A stretch of DNA of 64,000 bases from Nocardioides panzhihuensis (lineage in GTDB: Bacteria; Actinomycetota; Actinomycetes; Propionibacteriales; Nocardioidaceae): assembly GCF_013408335.1 (NCBI RefSeq), contig NZ_JACBZR010000001.1:5791501-5855500 (forward strand), read 5' to 3'. The notes beneath the pieces were generated by a model. The model made no database searches and was not told the DNA's origin. It saw only the letters and a program-made list of their open reading frames with translations. Made by a program: the position numbers and the translations under genes. Below, piece by piece: positions 6,324 through 14,513 of the stretch (position 1 is its first letter; every line of letters starts with the position of its first letter).

Positions 6324-9122
6324 GTGAATGCGACTGCCTCGGATCTGGCGAATGAGCTGCGCAACCAGGGGATCAGCCGGGTCGACGACTCGCCGCTGGC
6401 CCGGGCGCTCTACTCCAGCGACGCGAGCCTCTACCGGGTCGTGCCCTCGGTCGTGGTGCGGCCGCAGTCACGCGACGAGCTGCTCGGGGTGCACTCGGTG
6501 GCGCGCTTCGTGGGAGCCCCGGTGACGATGCGCGGCGCAGGCACCTCGATCGCCGGCAACGCCGTCGGCACCGGCATCGTCGTGGACACCCGAGACCTGC
6601 GCACCATCTACGAGATCGACCCCGAGGCGCGGACGGCGCGGATCGATCCGGGCGTCATCCATGCCGACCTGCAGCGGGCCGCGGCGCCGCACGGGTTGCG
6701 CTTCGGGCCCGACCCGTCCACACACACCCGCTGCACCATCGGCGGGATGATCGGCAACAACGCCTGCGGCAACCGCGCGCTGGGCTACGGCCGCACCGTC
6801 GACAACATCGAGGCGCTGAGCGTGCTCTTCGGCAACGGCGAGCAGGCCGTCTATGCCGACGGTGTGTCGACCGGGGAGACGGCGGAGAAGCTGCAGGCGC
6901 TCGTCGGCGCCAACCTCGGGCACGTACGGACCGAGTTCGGTCGCTTCGGGCGCCAGGTCTCGGGCTACTCGCTCGAGCACCTGCTGCCGGAGCGCGGCGG
7001 CCGGGTCGACCGGTTCCTGGCCGGGTCCGAGGGCACGCTGGCGACCATCCTGGAGACGACGGTACGGCTCGTCGAGGACTCGCCCGGACGGCTGCTGCTG
7101 GTGCTCGGCTATCCGACGATGGCGGAGGCGGCCGACGCGGTGCCCGCTCTGTTGGCGGTGGCGCCCGGGCGGCTGATCGCCTGCGAGGGGATGGACGCGC
7201 GGATCGCCGGCCTGGTGCGCGCCAAGGGTCGCCCGGTGCCGGATCTCCCCAAGGGGGCCGGCTGGCTGATGGTCGAGGTCGCCGGAGAGGACGCGCCTGA
7301 CCTGGTGCAACGTATTGCCTCGGCGTCGGGGGCGCTCGAGTCGCGGGTGGTCGTCGATCCCCTCGAAGCGGCCGCGCTGTGGCGGATCCGCGAGGACGGC
7401 GCCGGGCTGGCCGGGGTCTCGCTGCCGACGCCCGCCCACTCGGGCTGGGAGGACGCGGCCGTCCCGCCGGAGCATCTCGGTGCGTGGCTGCGGGACTTCG
7501 AGGAGATCCTGGAGTCGTTCGGCCTGCACGGCTACCCCTACGGCCACTTCGGAGACGGCTGCATCCACTGCCGCATCGACTTCCCCTTCGCGCCGGACGC
7601 GCCGGAGTCGGCGCAGGTGTTCCGGGAGTTCATGACGGCGTGCGCCACCCGACTGGTGACCTACGGCGGCTCGCTGTCGGGAGAGCACGGCGACGGCCGG
7701 GTCCGCTCGGAGCTGCTGCCGATCATGTACGACTCGACCTCGATCGATCTCTTCGAGCAGGTCAAGGGCATCTGCGATCCCTCGGACCTGCTCAACCCGG
7801 GCAACATCGTGCGGCCCGCGTCGATCACCGCCGACCTGCGTCCGGTGCGGCCACGCGCCCTCCCGCGGACCAGCCTGCGGCTGATCCACGACTCCGGTGA
7901 CCTGGGTGCTGCCGTGCACCGCTGCACCGGCGTCGGCAAGTGCGTCGCCCCGAAGACCGCCGGAGTGATGTGCCCCTCCTACCTCGCCACCCGCGAGGAG
8001 AAGGACTCCACTCGTGGGCGTGCTCGGGTGCTGCAGGAGGCGCTCGACGGCTCGCTCGTCGACGGGCTCGCCGACCCCGCGGTGGGTGAGGCGCTCGACC
8101 TGTGCCTGGCCTGCAAGGGGTGCGCGTCCGACTGTCCCACGGGGATCGACATGGCGACGTACAAGTCGGAGGCGCTCTACCAGAGGCACGATGTCCTCGG
8201 GGAGCGGCGGCCACGGTCGCATGCTCTTCTCGGACAGCTGCCGAGGTGGGCGCGGCTCGCGGCGCCGTTCACTGGCATGGCCAACGCGTCGCTGAAGATC
8301 TCGCCGCTGGCCAAGATCGCCAAGAAGACCGCCGGCATCGACCAGCGGCGCTCGATCCCGGCGTTCGCGGCCAAGACGCTGAAGAGGTCGGCGCCGACGG
8401 CGAAGCTTCCGGAGACCCCGGATGTGTGGATCTGGGCCGACTCGTTCACCGACCACTTCTTCGCGCAGTCGGGTCATGGTGCGATCAAGTGGCTGGAGTC
8501 CCAGGGCCTGACCGTGCGCGTGATCGGCGAGAAGGCCTGCTGCGGCCTCACCTGGATCACCACCGGCCAGCTCGACGACGCGCGGAAGATCATGGAGAAG
8601 ACGGTTCGTACGCTGGCTCCCTATGTCTCCTCCGGCGTGCCGGTCGTCGGGCTGGAGCCGTCGTGCACCGCGACGCTGCGGTCCGACTCCGTGGAGCTCT
8701 CTGCGCTGCCCGAGGCCGAGGTCGTACGTGACGGGATGCTCACCTTCGCCGAGCTGGTGAAGCGGCTGGTCGGCGAAGGCCGGGCATCGCTGCCCGACCT
8801 GACCGGCGTCGAGGTGGTCGCGCAGCCGCACTGCCACCAGCACGCCGTCCTCGGCTGGGTCGACGACGAGGCGCTGCTGACTCAGGCCGGTGCGAAAGTC
8901 ACCCGGGTCTCCGGCTGCTGCGGCCTCGCCGGCAACTTCGGGGTCGAAGAGGGCCACTACGAGGTCTCGGTTGCGGTCGCCGAGACGTATCTGCTGCCCG
9001 CCGTCCGGTCCCAGCCCGACGCGATCGTCCTGGCCGACGGGATGTCGTGCCGCGTCCAGCTCGACGACCTCGCCTCGGTGCCCGCCATGCACCTCGCTGA
9101 GCTCTTCGCCTCGAAGGTCTGA
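6324..9122 (+). CDS. FAD-linked 2-hydroxyacid dehydrogenase with Fe-S and CCG domains (GlcD/YdiJ-like)
   Basis: This long fusion of about 932 residues carries, in order: an FAD-binding-4 domain (RGAGTSIAGNAVGTG near residue 70); an FAD-oxidase C-terminal domain (HFGDGCIHCRIDFPF and SGEHGDGRVRSEL, residues 405-460); two 4Fe-4S clusters (CTGVGKCVAPKTAGVMC and CLACKGCASDCPTG, residues 530-615); and cysteine-rich CCG motifs (CCGLTW, CCGLAGNFG). This is the architecture of D-lactate, glycolate and D-2-hydroxyglutarate dehydrogenases such as E. coli YdiJ, feeding electrons to the membrane. The start GTG at 6324 is chosen because GACAAT sits 6 nt upstream and no Shine-Dalgarno is present; GTG 6318 is the alternative. 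Confidence 0.9.
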   Translation: MNATASDLANELRNQGISRVDDSPLARALYSSDASLYRVVPSVVVRPQSRDELLGVHSVARFVGAPVTMRGAGTSIAGNAVGTGIVVDTRDLRTIYEIDPEARTARIDPGVIHADLQRAAAPHGLRFGPDPSTHTRCTIGGMIGNNACGNRALGYGRTVDNIEALSVLFGNGEQAVYADGVSTGETAEKLQALVGANLGHVRTEFGRFGRQVSGYSLEHLLPERGGRVDRFLAGSEGTLATILETTVRLVEDSPGRLLLVLGYPTMAEAADAVPALLAVAPGRLIACEGMDARIAGLVRAKGRPVPDLPKGAGWLMVEVAGEDAPDLVQRIASASGALESRVVVDPLEAAALWRIREDGAGLAGVSLPTPAHSGWEDAAVPPEHLGAWLRDFEEILESFGLHGYPYGHFGDGCIHCRIDFPFAPDAPESAQVFREFMTACATRLVTYGGSLSGEHGDGRVRSELLPIMYDSTSIDLFEQVKGICDPSDLLNPGNIVRPASITADLRPVRPRALPRTSLRLIHDSGDLGAAVHRCTGVGKCVAPKTAGVMCPSYLATREEKDSTRGRARVLQEALDGSLVDGLADPAVGEALDLCLACKGCASDCPTGIDMATYKSEALYQRHDVLGERRPRSHALLGQLPRWARLAAPFTGMANASLKISPLAKIAKKTAGIDQRRSIPAFAAKTLKRSAPTAKLPETPDVWIWADSFTDHFFAQSGHGAIKWLESQGLTVRVIGEKACCGLTWITTGQLDDARKIMEKTVRTLAPYVSSGVPVVGLEPSCTATLRSDSVELSALPEAEVVRDGMLTFAELVKRLVGEGRASLPDLTGVEVVAQPHCHQHAVLGWVDDEALLTQAGAKVTRVSGCCGLAGNFGVEEGHYEVSVAVAETYLLPAVRSQPDAIVLADGMSCRVQLDDLASVPAMHLAELFASKV

Positions 9123-9141
9123 GTCGGCGGCGGGCTCCAGG

Positions 9142-9218
9142 ACGTGTAACACGCTGTTCGTAGGACTACTCGCCCTATCGGAACGACCGGATAGTCCTAC
9201 GAACGACGTGTTACACGT
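9142..9218. repeat. Long near-perfect inverted repeat (27-bp arms)
   Basis: Arms at 9142-9168 and 9192-9218 match over 27 bp with only two mismatched positions. The 5' arm begins ACGTGTAACACG and ends GTTCGTAGGACTA; the spacer is 23 bp. It lies after the dehydrogenase and before a leaderless gene on the same strand. No T-run follows, so it is not a textbook intrinsic terminator. A remnant of a small inverted-repeat element or a protein-binding palindrome is equally possible. Confidence 0.7.
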
Positions 9219-9304
9219 TCGCAGGCACCCCGGACGTACGTGTCGATCTCCATCAGCGCGGTCGTGGATGGGTGTTGGCGCCCGGCCACGCCTAGACTGA
9301 AGCG

Positions 9305-9391
9305 GTGAACCCGCGTTACCGCCGACTGATCATTCCCGGAGCGCTGGTCGCCCTTCTGCTGCTGGTCGTCGTTGCCGGGGTGCTGAGTTGA
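9305..9391 (+). CDS. 28-residue single-pass membrane peptide, coupled to the methyltransferase
   Basis: GTG at 9305 opens MNPRYRRLIIPGALVALLLL followed by VVVAGVLS. The sequence is a basic N-terminus, then one hydrophobic helix of about 20 residues. TAGACT lies 6 nt before the GTG, as in leaderless actinobacterial genes. Its stop overlaps the TTG start of the next gene (TTGA), so ribosomes ending here can restart on the methyltransferase. It could be a functional micro-protein or merely a leader that sets translation of the downstream gene. No recognised family. Confidence 0.6.
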   Translation: MNPRYRRLIIPGALVALLLLVVVAGVLS

Positions 9392-10596
9392 GCAGGGAGT
9401 CCGAGCCGCTGCTGCGGGCGTTGAACCGGATGCGGTCGGTGATCCTCGATCCTTCGCTGCTGGTCAAGGCGGTCGCGTCGGGCAAGCAGCGTGGCACCAC
9501 GCCGGAATGGCGGCGCGCCGAGATCCGCTACGTCGACCTGAAGGCCGGGCGTCATCTGCAGATCACGACGTACGACGCCACGCAGGCGTTCACTGCGAAC
9601 CACCCTGTCGGTGACCCGTCAGCGCTCGACGACCTGCTCGACGTGCCGTTCGCCAACTGGATCGTGACGACCGCGTCCGAGCAGATCCAGATCCAGGCCA
9701 AGACGCCGACCACGGCGCTGGTCTCGACCACCGAGCTGACCGCGCCGGTCGAGGCCGAACGCGGCCATGACCAGCCCAAGGAGCGGCTGCTGCCTGAGTC
9801 CGACCCGGTCTTCCGGGTCCTCGGCCTCTCGGACAAGGACGGCAACCTGAAGCCGTCGCGGCAGGCGAAGTACCGCCAGGTCGAGGAGTTCCTGCGCCAG
9901 CTCGACGCGGCCCTGAGCGACGCGATGAAGTCCGGGAAGGTCCGCAGGCCGACCGCTGAGGAGCCGCTGCGGATCATCGACCTGGGCGCCGGCAACGGCT
10001 ACCTGACCTTCGCGGCCCAGCGCTACCTCACCGAGGTCCGCGAGCTGCCCGTCGTCGTCACCGGCGTCGACGTCAAGGAGCAGTCGCGCGAGCACAACAC
10101 CAAGATCGCCGCGGAGCTGGGAGTCGCTGCTGAGTTCGTGGCCGGGACGATCGACGGCGTACAGCTGACCGAGAAGCCCGACGTGGTGCTCGCGCTGCAC
10201 GCCTGCGACACCGCCACCGACGACGCCCTGGCTCGTGCGGTCGAGTGGGAGGCGCCGCTGGTGCTGGCCGCGCCGTGCTGTCACCACGACATCGCCGCCC
10301 AGCTGCGCAAGGCCCCGACCCCGGCGCCCTACTCGATGCTCACCCGACACGGCATCCTCCGCGAGCGTTTCGCCGACACCTTGACCGACGCTCTGCGCGC
10401 GAGCCTGCTGCGGCTGTCCGGCTACCGGGTCGACGTGGTGCAGTTCGTCGAGAGCCAGCACACCCCGCGCAACACCATGCTCCGTGCGATCCGCACCGGA
10501 TCGCCGGTCAAGGGCGGTTCGGTGAAGAAGGAGTACGACGAGCTCGTGGCCGAGTGGGGCGTACGTCCGAAGCTCGGCGAGCTGCTCTCCAAGTGA
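9388..10596 (+). CDS. SAM-dependent methyltransferase (Methyltransf_32-like)
   Basis: The C-terminal half of this 402-residue protein is a class I methyltransferase: IIDLGAGNGYLTF at about 196-208 is the SAM-binding motif I, and LALHACDTATDDALARA plus APCCHHD (295-301) match the METTL25/TRMT13-like family with a conserved Cys-Cys-His-His patch. The N-terminal half (1-190) is family-specific and may recognise the substrate, possibly RNA. The TTG start is fixed by overlap with the upstream peptide stop, and its own stop overlaps the ATG of the secreted protein. The target is not known. Confidence 0.8.
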   Translation: MSRESEPLLRALNRMRSVILDPSLLVKAVASGKQRGTTPEWRRAEIRYVDLKAGRHLQITTYDATQAFTANHPVGDPSALDDLLDVPFANWIVTTASEQIQIQAKTPTTALVSTTELTAPVEAERGHDQPKERLLPESDPVFRVLGLSDKDGNLKPSRQAKYRQVEEFLRQLDAALSDAMKSGKVRRPTAEEPLRIIDLGAGNGYLTFAAQRYLTEVRELPVVVTGVDVKEQSREHNTKIAAELGVAAEFVAGTIDGVQLTEKPDVVLALHACDTATDDALARAVEWEAPLVLAAPCCHHDIAAQLRKAPTPAPYSMLTRHGILRERFADTLTDALRASLLRLSGYRVDVVQFVESQHTPRNTMLRAIRTGSPVKGGSVKKEYDELVAEWGVRPKLGELLSK

Positions 10597-11555
10597 TGAA
10601 GGCGGTCGCCGCCGCCGCAGGCGCGCTCGGGCTGGTGCTGATCTCGTCCGTGCCCGCGAACGCCGCCGGCGACGACGTGCTCTTCGCCTTCTCCGACCCG
10701 ACGATCAGCGAGGCCAGCGCGCTGACACCGCTCGGAGACGGTCTGTACGCCACCACCAACGACTCCGGCGACAGCGGACGGGTCTTCACCGTCGACTCCC
10801 GCGGTGACACGGTCGGGGTGACCCACTGGGCTGACGACCCGGTGGACGTCGAAGGGCTGGCTCCAGCGGGCGGCAACCGCGTCTGGGTCGGGGACATCGG
10901 GGACAACAACAGCGTCTGGGACTCGATCAGGATCGCGAAGGTGCGGGTCGGGCGGGGCGAACGTACGGTCTCGCCGACCGTCTACGAGCTCGTCTATCCC
11001 GACGGCCCGCACAACGCCGAGTCTCTGCTGGCGCATCCGGACGGGCGGGTCTTCGTCGCCACGAAGGACTGGGGAGGCGGAAGCCTCTACGCCGTGCCGA
11101 GGCGGCTCGACCCGGACCGCCCCAACCGGTTGAAGGAGGTCGCCCCGGTCATCCCGATGGCCACCGACGGCGCCTTCTTCCCCGACGGGGAGCATCTGGT
11201 CGTACGCGGCTACTACTCCGCCACGATCTACGACTGGCCGTCCATGGACCGGGTCGGCTCGTTCCGGACCCCTGACCAGGAGCAGGGCGAGGCCATCGGC
11301 GTCACGCGGAAGGGCGACGTCGTCGTCACCAGCGAGGGCATCCGGGCCGAGGTGATCAGAGTCGACCCCGAGCTGGTGGGCGAGGTGCTCGGGGAGGAGC
11401 CGTCCTCGACCGCCGACCCGACCGCCGACCCGACCCCGGACGAGGCCGAGCCGGCGAGCGAGGGCGACGGTGGGGGCGACGGCGGTTCCACCGGCCCGAT
11501 CGCCCTGGTGGCGGTCGCTGTCGCGGCGTACTTCCTGCTGCGCAAGCGGAAGTGA
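10596..11555 (+). CDS. Secreted, C-terminally membrane-anchored beta-propeller-like protein
   Basis: The 319-residue product opens with a signal peptide (MKAVAAAAGALGLVLISS, cleavage after ANA). A repeat-rich region follows with propeller-type phrases (DGLYATTNDSGD, RVFTVDSRG, DVEGLAPAGG, VWVGDIGDNN). Then comes a Pro/Asp/Glu/Gly linker with TADPTADPTPD, and finally a hydrophobic helix with RKRK, which anchors it facing outward. The ATG overlaps the methyltransferase stop. NHL or esterase-like propellers are the nearest idea, but no catalytic signature is visible, so the role is unknown. Confidence 0.75.
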   Translation: MKAVAAAAGALGLVLISSVPANAAGDDVLFAFSDPTISEASALTPLGDGLYATTNDSGDSGRVFTVDSRGDTVGVTHWADDPVDVEGLAPAGGNRVWVGDIGDNNSVWDSIRIAKVRVGRGERTVSPTVYELVYPDGPHNAESLLAHPDGRVFVATKDWGGGSLYAVPRRLDPDRPNRLKEVAPVIPMATDGAFFPDGEHLVVRGYYSATIYDWPSMDRVGSFRTPDQEQGEAIGVTRKGDVVVTSEGIRAEVIRVDPELVGEVLGEEPSSTADPTADPTPDEAEPASEGDGGGDGGSTGPIALVAVAVAAYFLLRKRK

Positions 11556-11571
11556 GTCGGGGCAGCTCTAG

Positions 11572-12687
11572 TCAGAGGCGGTCGACGACCCAGTCGATGC
11601 AGGCGGTGAGGGCCTCGATGTCGGCGGCGTCGACCGACGGGTACATCGCGACCCGGAGCTGGTTGGTGCCGACGCCGCGGTAGGCGTCGAGGTCGACGAC
11701 GCCGTTCTCGGCGAGCACGCGGCGCAGCTCGTCCTTGTCGATGCCGGCGTCGAGCTCGACGGTGCCGACGACCAGGGAGCGATGGCTGGGCTCCTCCACG
11801 AACGGTCGGACGTACGGCGCCTTCTCGGCCCATGCGTAGAGCGCGTCGGAGGAGGCGGTCGTACGCGCGACCATCGCGTCCAGCCCGCCGGAGGAGTTCA
11901 TCCAGTCGAGCTGCTCGGCCATCAGGAAGAGCGTCGCGACCGCGGGGGTGTTGACCGTCTGGCCGCTGCGGGACTGCTTGATCGCCTCGGTCAGCGAGAA
12001 GAACGACGGGATGTGCCGACCGCTGGCCGAGATCTCCTCCGCTCGCGCGATCGCGGCGGGGGAGAGCAGCGCCAGCCACAGGCCACCGTCGGAGGCGAAC
12101 GACTTCTGCGGCGCGAAGTAGTAGACGTCGCTCTGGGTCACGTCGAGCGGCAGGCCGCCGGCGGCCGAGGTCGCGTCGACGATGGTGAGCTGGTCCGTCC
12201 CGGCTCCCGCGGGGCGCGCGACCGGGGCCATCACGCCCGTCGAGGTCTCGTTATGTGTCCAGGCGTAAACATCGACGTCGTCCGCGTGCGTCGGCACGCC
12301 CAGGGAGCCCGGATCAGCCGAGATCACCGACGGGTCGGCCAGCCACGGCGCGGCCTTGGCGGCGGAGAGGAACTTCTTGCCGAACGCCCCGAAGACGGCA
12401 TGCTGGCTGCGCTCACGCACCAGGGCGTACGTCGTCAGGTCGAAGAACGCCACCGATCCACCGTTGCCGATGACGACCTCGTAGCCTTCGGGCAGTGAGA
12501 ACAGGTCGGCCAGCCCGGTCTGGACGCGGCGGACGAGATCCTTCACCGGCTGCTGCCGGTGGGAGGTCCCCATCACCGACACCCCGGTCGCGGCGAGCGC
12601 CTCCAAGCGGCCTGCGGGCACCTTGGACGGCCCGGAGCCGAAACGTCCGTCGGCGGGCAGGAGGTCGGCGGGGATCTGCAGCGTCAT
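11572..12687 (-). CDS. serC: Phosphoserine aminotransferase
   Basis: This is the second step of serine synthesis: 3-phosphohydroxypyruvate plus glutamate gives phosphoserine, with pyridoxal phosphate. The 371-residue protein begins IPADLLPADGRFGSGPSKVP, a hallmark of the mycobacterial-type SerC. The PLP lysine is in YFAPQKSFASDGG (Lys195), and GTSHRQQPVK and WTHNETSTGV are also family signatures. The ATG at 12687 is preferred over the upstream in-frame ATG. It has no good Shine-Dalgarno, but GAGAAT lies 7 nt upstream, consistent with leaderless expression. It is divergent from the acetyltransferase gene. Confidence 0.93.
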   Translation of the reverse strand: MTLQIPADLLPADGRFGSGPSKVPAGRLEALAATGVSVMGTSHRQQPVKDLVRRVQTGLADLFSLPEGYEVVIGNGGSVAFFDLTTYALVRERSQHAVFGAFGKKFLSAAKAAPWLADPSVISADPGSLGVPTHADDVDVYAWTHNETSTGVMAPVARPAGAGTDQLTIVDATSAAGGLPLDVTQSDVYYFAPQKSFASDGGLWLALLSPAAIARAEEISASGRHIPSFFSLTEAIKQSRSGQTVNTPAVATLFLMAEQLDWMNSSGGLDAMVARTTASSDALYAWAEKAPYVRPFVEEPSHRSLVVGTVELDAGIDKDELRRVLAENGVVDLDAYRGVGTNQLRVAMYPSVDAADIEALTACIDWVVDRL

Positions 12688-12730
12688 GACCCCATTCTCG
12701 CAAGACGCGGGCATCGGCCAGAATACCGAC

Positions 12731-13204
12731 GTGACTCTTGAGATTCGCCGGGTTTCCTACGACCACCCGGATGCGCAGAAGCTGGTCGACCGGGTGCAGG
12801 AGTTCTACGTCGAACGTTACGGCGAGCCCGACTACGACCCGACGGTGCCGGAGATGTTCGAGTCACCCGCGGGCGCCTACTTCGTCGCGTACCTCGACGA
12901 GGTCCCGGTCGCCTCCGGCGCCTGGCGGCGCTCCGGCGAGCGGGTCATGGGGACCGACGTGACCGCGGAGATCAAGCGGATGTACGTCGTCCCCGAGGCA
13001 CAGGGGATGGGCCTCGCGAAGCGGATCCTCGCCCACGTCGAGGCCTCCGCGCGTGAGGCCGGTTTCGAGGTCATGGTGCTGACCACCGGCGGCCTCCAGC
13101 ACGAGGCCATCGGGCTCTACGCGGCGCAGGGCTACACCCTCGTCGAGCCGTTCGGCTTCTACAAGGACGACGAGCTCGTCCGCTGCATGGCCAAGACGCT
13201 CTGA
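12731..13204 (+). CDS. GNAT-family N-acetyltransferase
   Basis: The 157-residue product has the GNAT acetyl-CoA core: IKRMYVVPEAQGMGLAKRIL (about residues 77-96) with the Q-x-x-G-x-G/A loop, and HEAIGLYAAQGYTLVEPFGFY near the end. The GTG at 12731 is the chosen start; the intergenic space to serC is only 43 bp and both genes appear to start near their transcription starts. Substrate unknown. Confidence 0.85.
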   Translation: MTLEIRRVSYDHPDAQKLVDRVQEFYVERYGEPDYDPTVPEMFESPAGAYFVAYLDEVPVASGAWRRSGERVMGTDVTAEIKRMYVVPEAQGMGLAKRILAHVEASAREAGFEVMVLTTGGLQHEAIGLYAAQGYTLVEPFGFYKDDELVRCMAKTL

Positions 13205-13210
13205 GCCGGC

Positions 13211-13228
13211 CGAACGAAAATTCGTTCG
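13211..13228. promoter_or_regulatory. 18-bp palindrome upstream of the PhzF-family gene
   Basis: CGAACGAA and TTCGTTCG face each other across two bases, immediately after the acetyltransferase stop and 18 bp before the PhzF start. The perfect 8-bp arms and short centre look like a dimeric repressor operator; no T-run follows. Confidence 0.4.
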
Positions 13229-13246
13229 TCGAAGTCCACGAGGCGG

Positions 13247-14104
13247 ATGATCAAAGGCATGACCGAGGTCCTGTACTACTCCGCGTTCACCACCAGCCCG
13301 AGCGGCGGCAACGGAGCCGGCGTCATCCTCGACGCGTCCGCCCTCGACGACGGGCAGATGGTGGCGATCGCCGCCGAGCTCGGCTACTCGGAGTCTGCTT
13401 TCCTGGCTCCCGGACCGAACCCGGACGACGCCCGGTCGTTCACGCTGCGGTTCTTCAGCCCCAAGGCGGAGGTGAGCTTCTGCGGTCACGCCACGGTGGC
13501 CACGGCCGTGGCACTCGGCGAGCACCTCGGCGTGGGCGACTTCGACTTCCACACCGCAGCCGGCCACGTCCCCGTCACGGTACGCAGCGACGACGGCGTC
13601 CTGAAGGCCACTCTCACCAGCGTCGAGCCCCGGGTGCATGACGTGGACCCGGCAGATGTCGCGGAGGCTCTCGCGGCGCTCGGCTGGCGGAATGACGAGC
13701 TCGATGCCGAGCTGCCACCCAGGATCGCCTTCGCGGGCGTACGTCACCTGGTTCTGGCAGCAGCCACCCGCGAGCGTCTGGCGGAGCTGGACTACGACTT
13801 CGACCGGCTGCTCCGGCTGATGGAGCGGGTCGATCTGACGACGGTGCAACTGGTGTGGCGGGAGTCGCCGACCGTGTTCCACGTCCGCGACCCGTTCCCG
13901 GTCGGCGGCGTGGTCGAGGACGCCGCGACCGGAGCCGCGGCCGCGGCCTTCGGTGCCTACGCCCGGGAGCTGGCCCTGGTCCCTGAGGAGGCGAGCCTCA
14001 CCCTCCACCAGGGGCACGACATGGGCCGCCCGTCTCTGCTGGAGGTCGACCTGCGCGCCGGCGACCCGCGGGTGCGGGTCACCGGCGCCGCGATCAGGCT
14101 CTGA
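13247..14104 (+). CDS. PhzF-family isomerase/epimerase
   Basis: The 285-residue protein has the PhzF fold signatures: GNGAGVILDA near residue 24, the catalytic-glutamate segment LGYSESAFLAP (Glu about 48), FFSPKAEVSFCGHATVATA, and GGVVEDAATGAAAAAFGAY with DxATGxA. PhzF enzymes shift double bonds or epimerise small acids, as in phenazine synthesis, but no phenazine genes are here, so a general metabolic role is likelier. The start may be ATG 13247 or ATG 13259; neither has a strong Shine-Dalgarno. Confidence 0.88.
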   Translation: MIKGMTEVLYYSAFTTSPSGGNGAGVILDASALDDGQMVAIAAELGYSESAFLAPGPNPDDARSFTLRFFSPKAEVSFCGHATVATAVALGEHLGVGDFDFHTAAGHVPVTVRSDDGVLKATLTSVEPRVHDVDPADVAEALAALGWRNDELDAELPPRIAFAGVRHLVLAAATRERLAELDYDFDRLLRLMERVDLTTVQLVWRESPTVFHVRDPFPVGGVVEDAATGAAAAAFGAYARELALVPEEASLTLHQGHDMGRPSLLEVDLRAGDPRVRVTGAAIRL

Positions 14105-14154
14105 GGAGGTTGTGCGACGGGTGCGGCGGCTCCCGGCGGCGTAGTCTCTGCGTC

Positions 14155-14403
14155 ATGGCAGATGCTCAGGAGATCGTGATCACCCTGTCGGCGCCCGACC
14201 TCGAGACGATCAACGAGCTCATCGCTGACGGCGCAGTCGACAGCGTGGCCGACTTCGTCCAGCGTGCCGTGCGGCTGGTTCTGGACGATGTCGAGGCCGG
14301 CGGCGAGCTGTCCGCCGAGGCATTCGAGACCGCCGAGATGTCGGACGCGCTGGCGCGAGCGCTCGAGGAGGTCGAGACAGTCTTCCGGCGGAACCGAGGC
14401 TGA
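14155..14403 (+). CDS. Small ribbon-helix-helix-like protein (orphan antitoxin type)
   Basis: The 82-residue protein begins EIVITLSAPDLETINELIADG, then VADFVQRAVRLVLDDVEA: a beta strand and two helices as in CopG/ParD ribbon-helix-helix DNA-binding proteins, followed by an acidic tail. ParD-type antitoxins look like this, yet no toxin gene follows; the next feature is a terminator and a convergent citrate synthase. TAGTCT lies 7 nt before the ATG with no Shine-Dalgarno, so it is probably leaderless. Confidence 0.6.
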   Translation: MADAQEIVITLSAPDLETINELIADGAVDSVADFVQRAVRLVLDDVEAGGELSAEAFETAEMSDALARALEEVETVFRRNRG

Positions 14404-14476
14404 TCGCGCGCCTCGGTCACCCTCGGTCCTGCAACACGCCCGACCACGTCGCCTGCCGGGCGGCCGGACACGTCGA

Positions 14477-14505
14477 GGCCCGGGCTTCGCTGAGTCGCCC
14501 GGGCC
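14477..14505. terminator. Bidirectional terminator hairpin
   Basis: GGCCCGGGC and GCCCGGGCC form a perfect 9-bp stem with an 11-base loop between the convergent ribbon-helix-helix gene and citrate synthase. There is no clear T-run, as is usual for actinobacterial hairpins. Confidence 0.6.
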
Positions 14506-14513
14506 AGGGCACG

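Noticed and set aside
6468..9152. 894-codon open frame antisense to the FAD/Fe-S dehydrogenase
   Set aside because: Long antisense frames are expected in GC-rich codon structure; the translation is low-complexity Arg/Gly/Asp/His text with no domain, while the plus strand encodes a clear multi-domain enzyme.
13211..13228. Intrinsic terminator of the acetyltransferase gene
   Set aside because: The stem is AT-containing with a two-base centre and no T-run, and it is placed just before the next start; an operator is the better reading.
14155..14403. Complete toxin-antitoxin pair
   Set aside because: Only the antitoxin-like ribbon-helix-helix gene is present; the next element is a terminator and a convergent citrate synthase.
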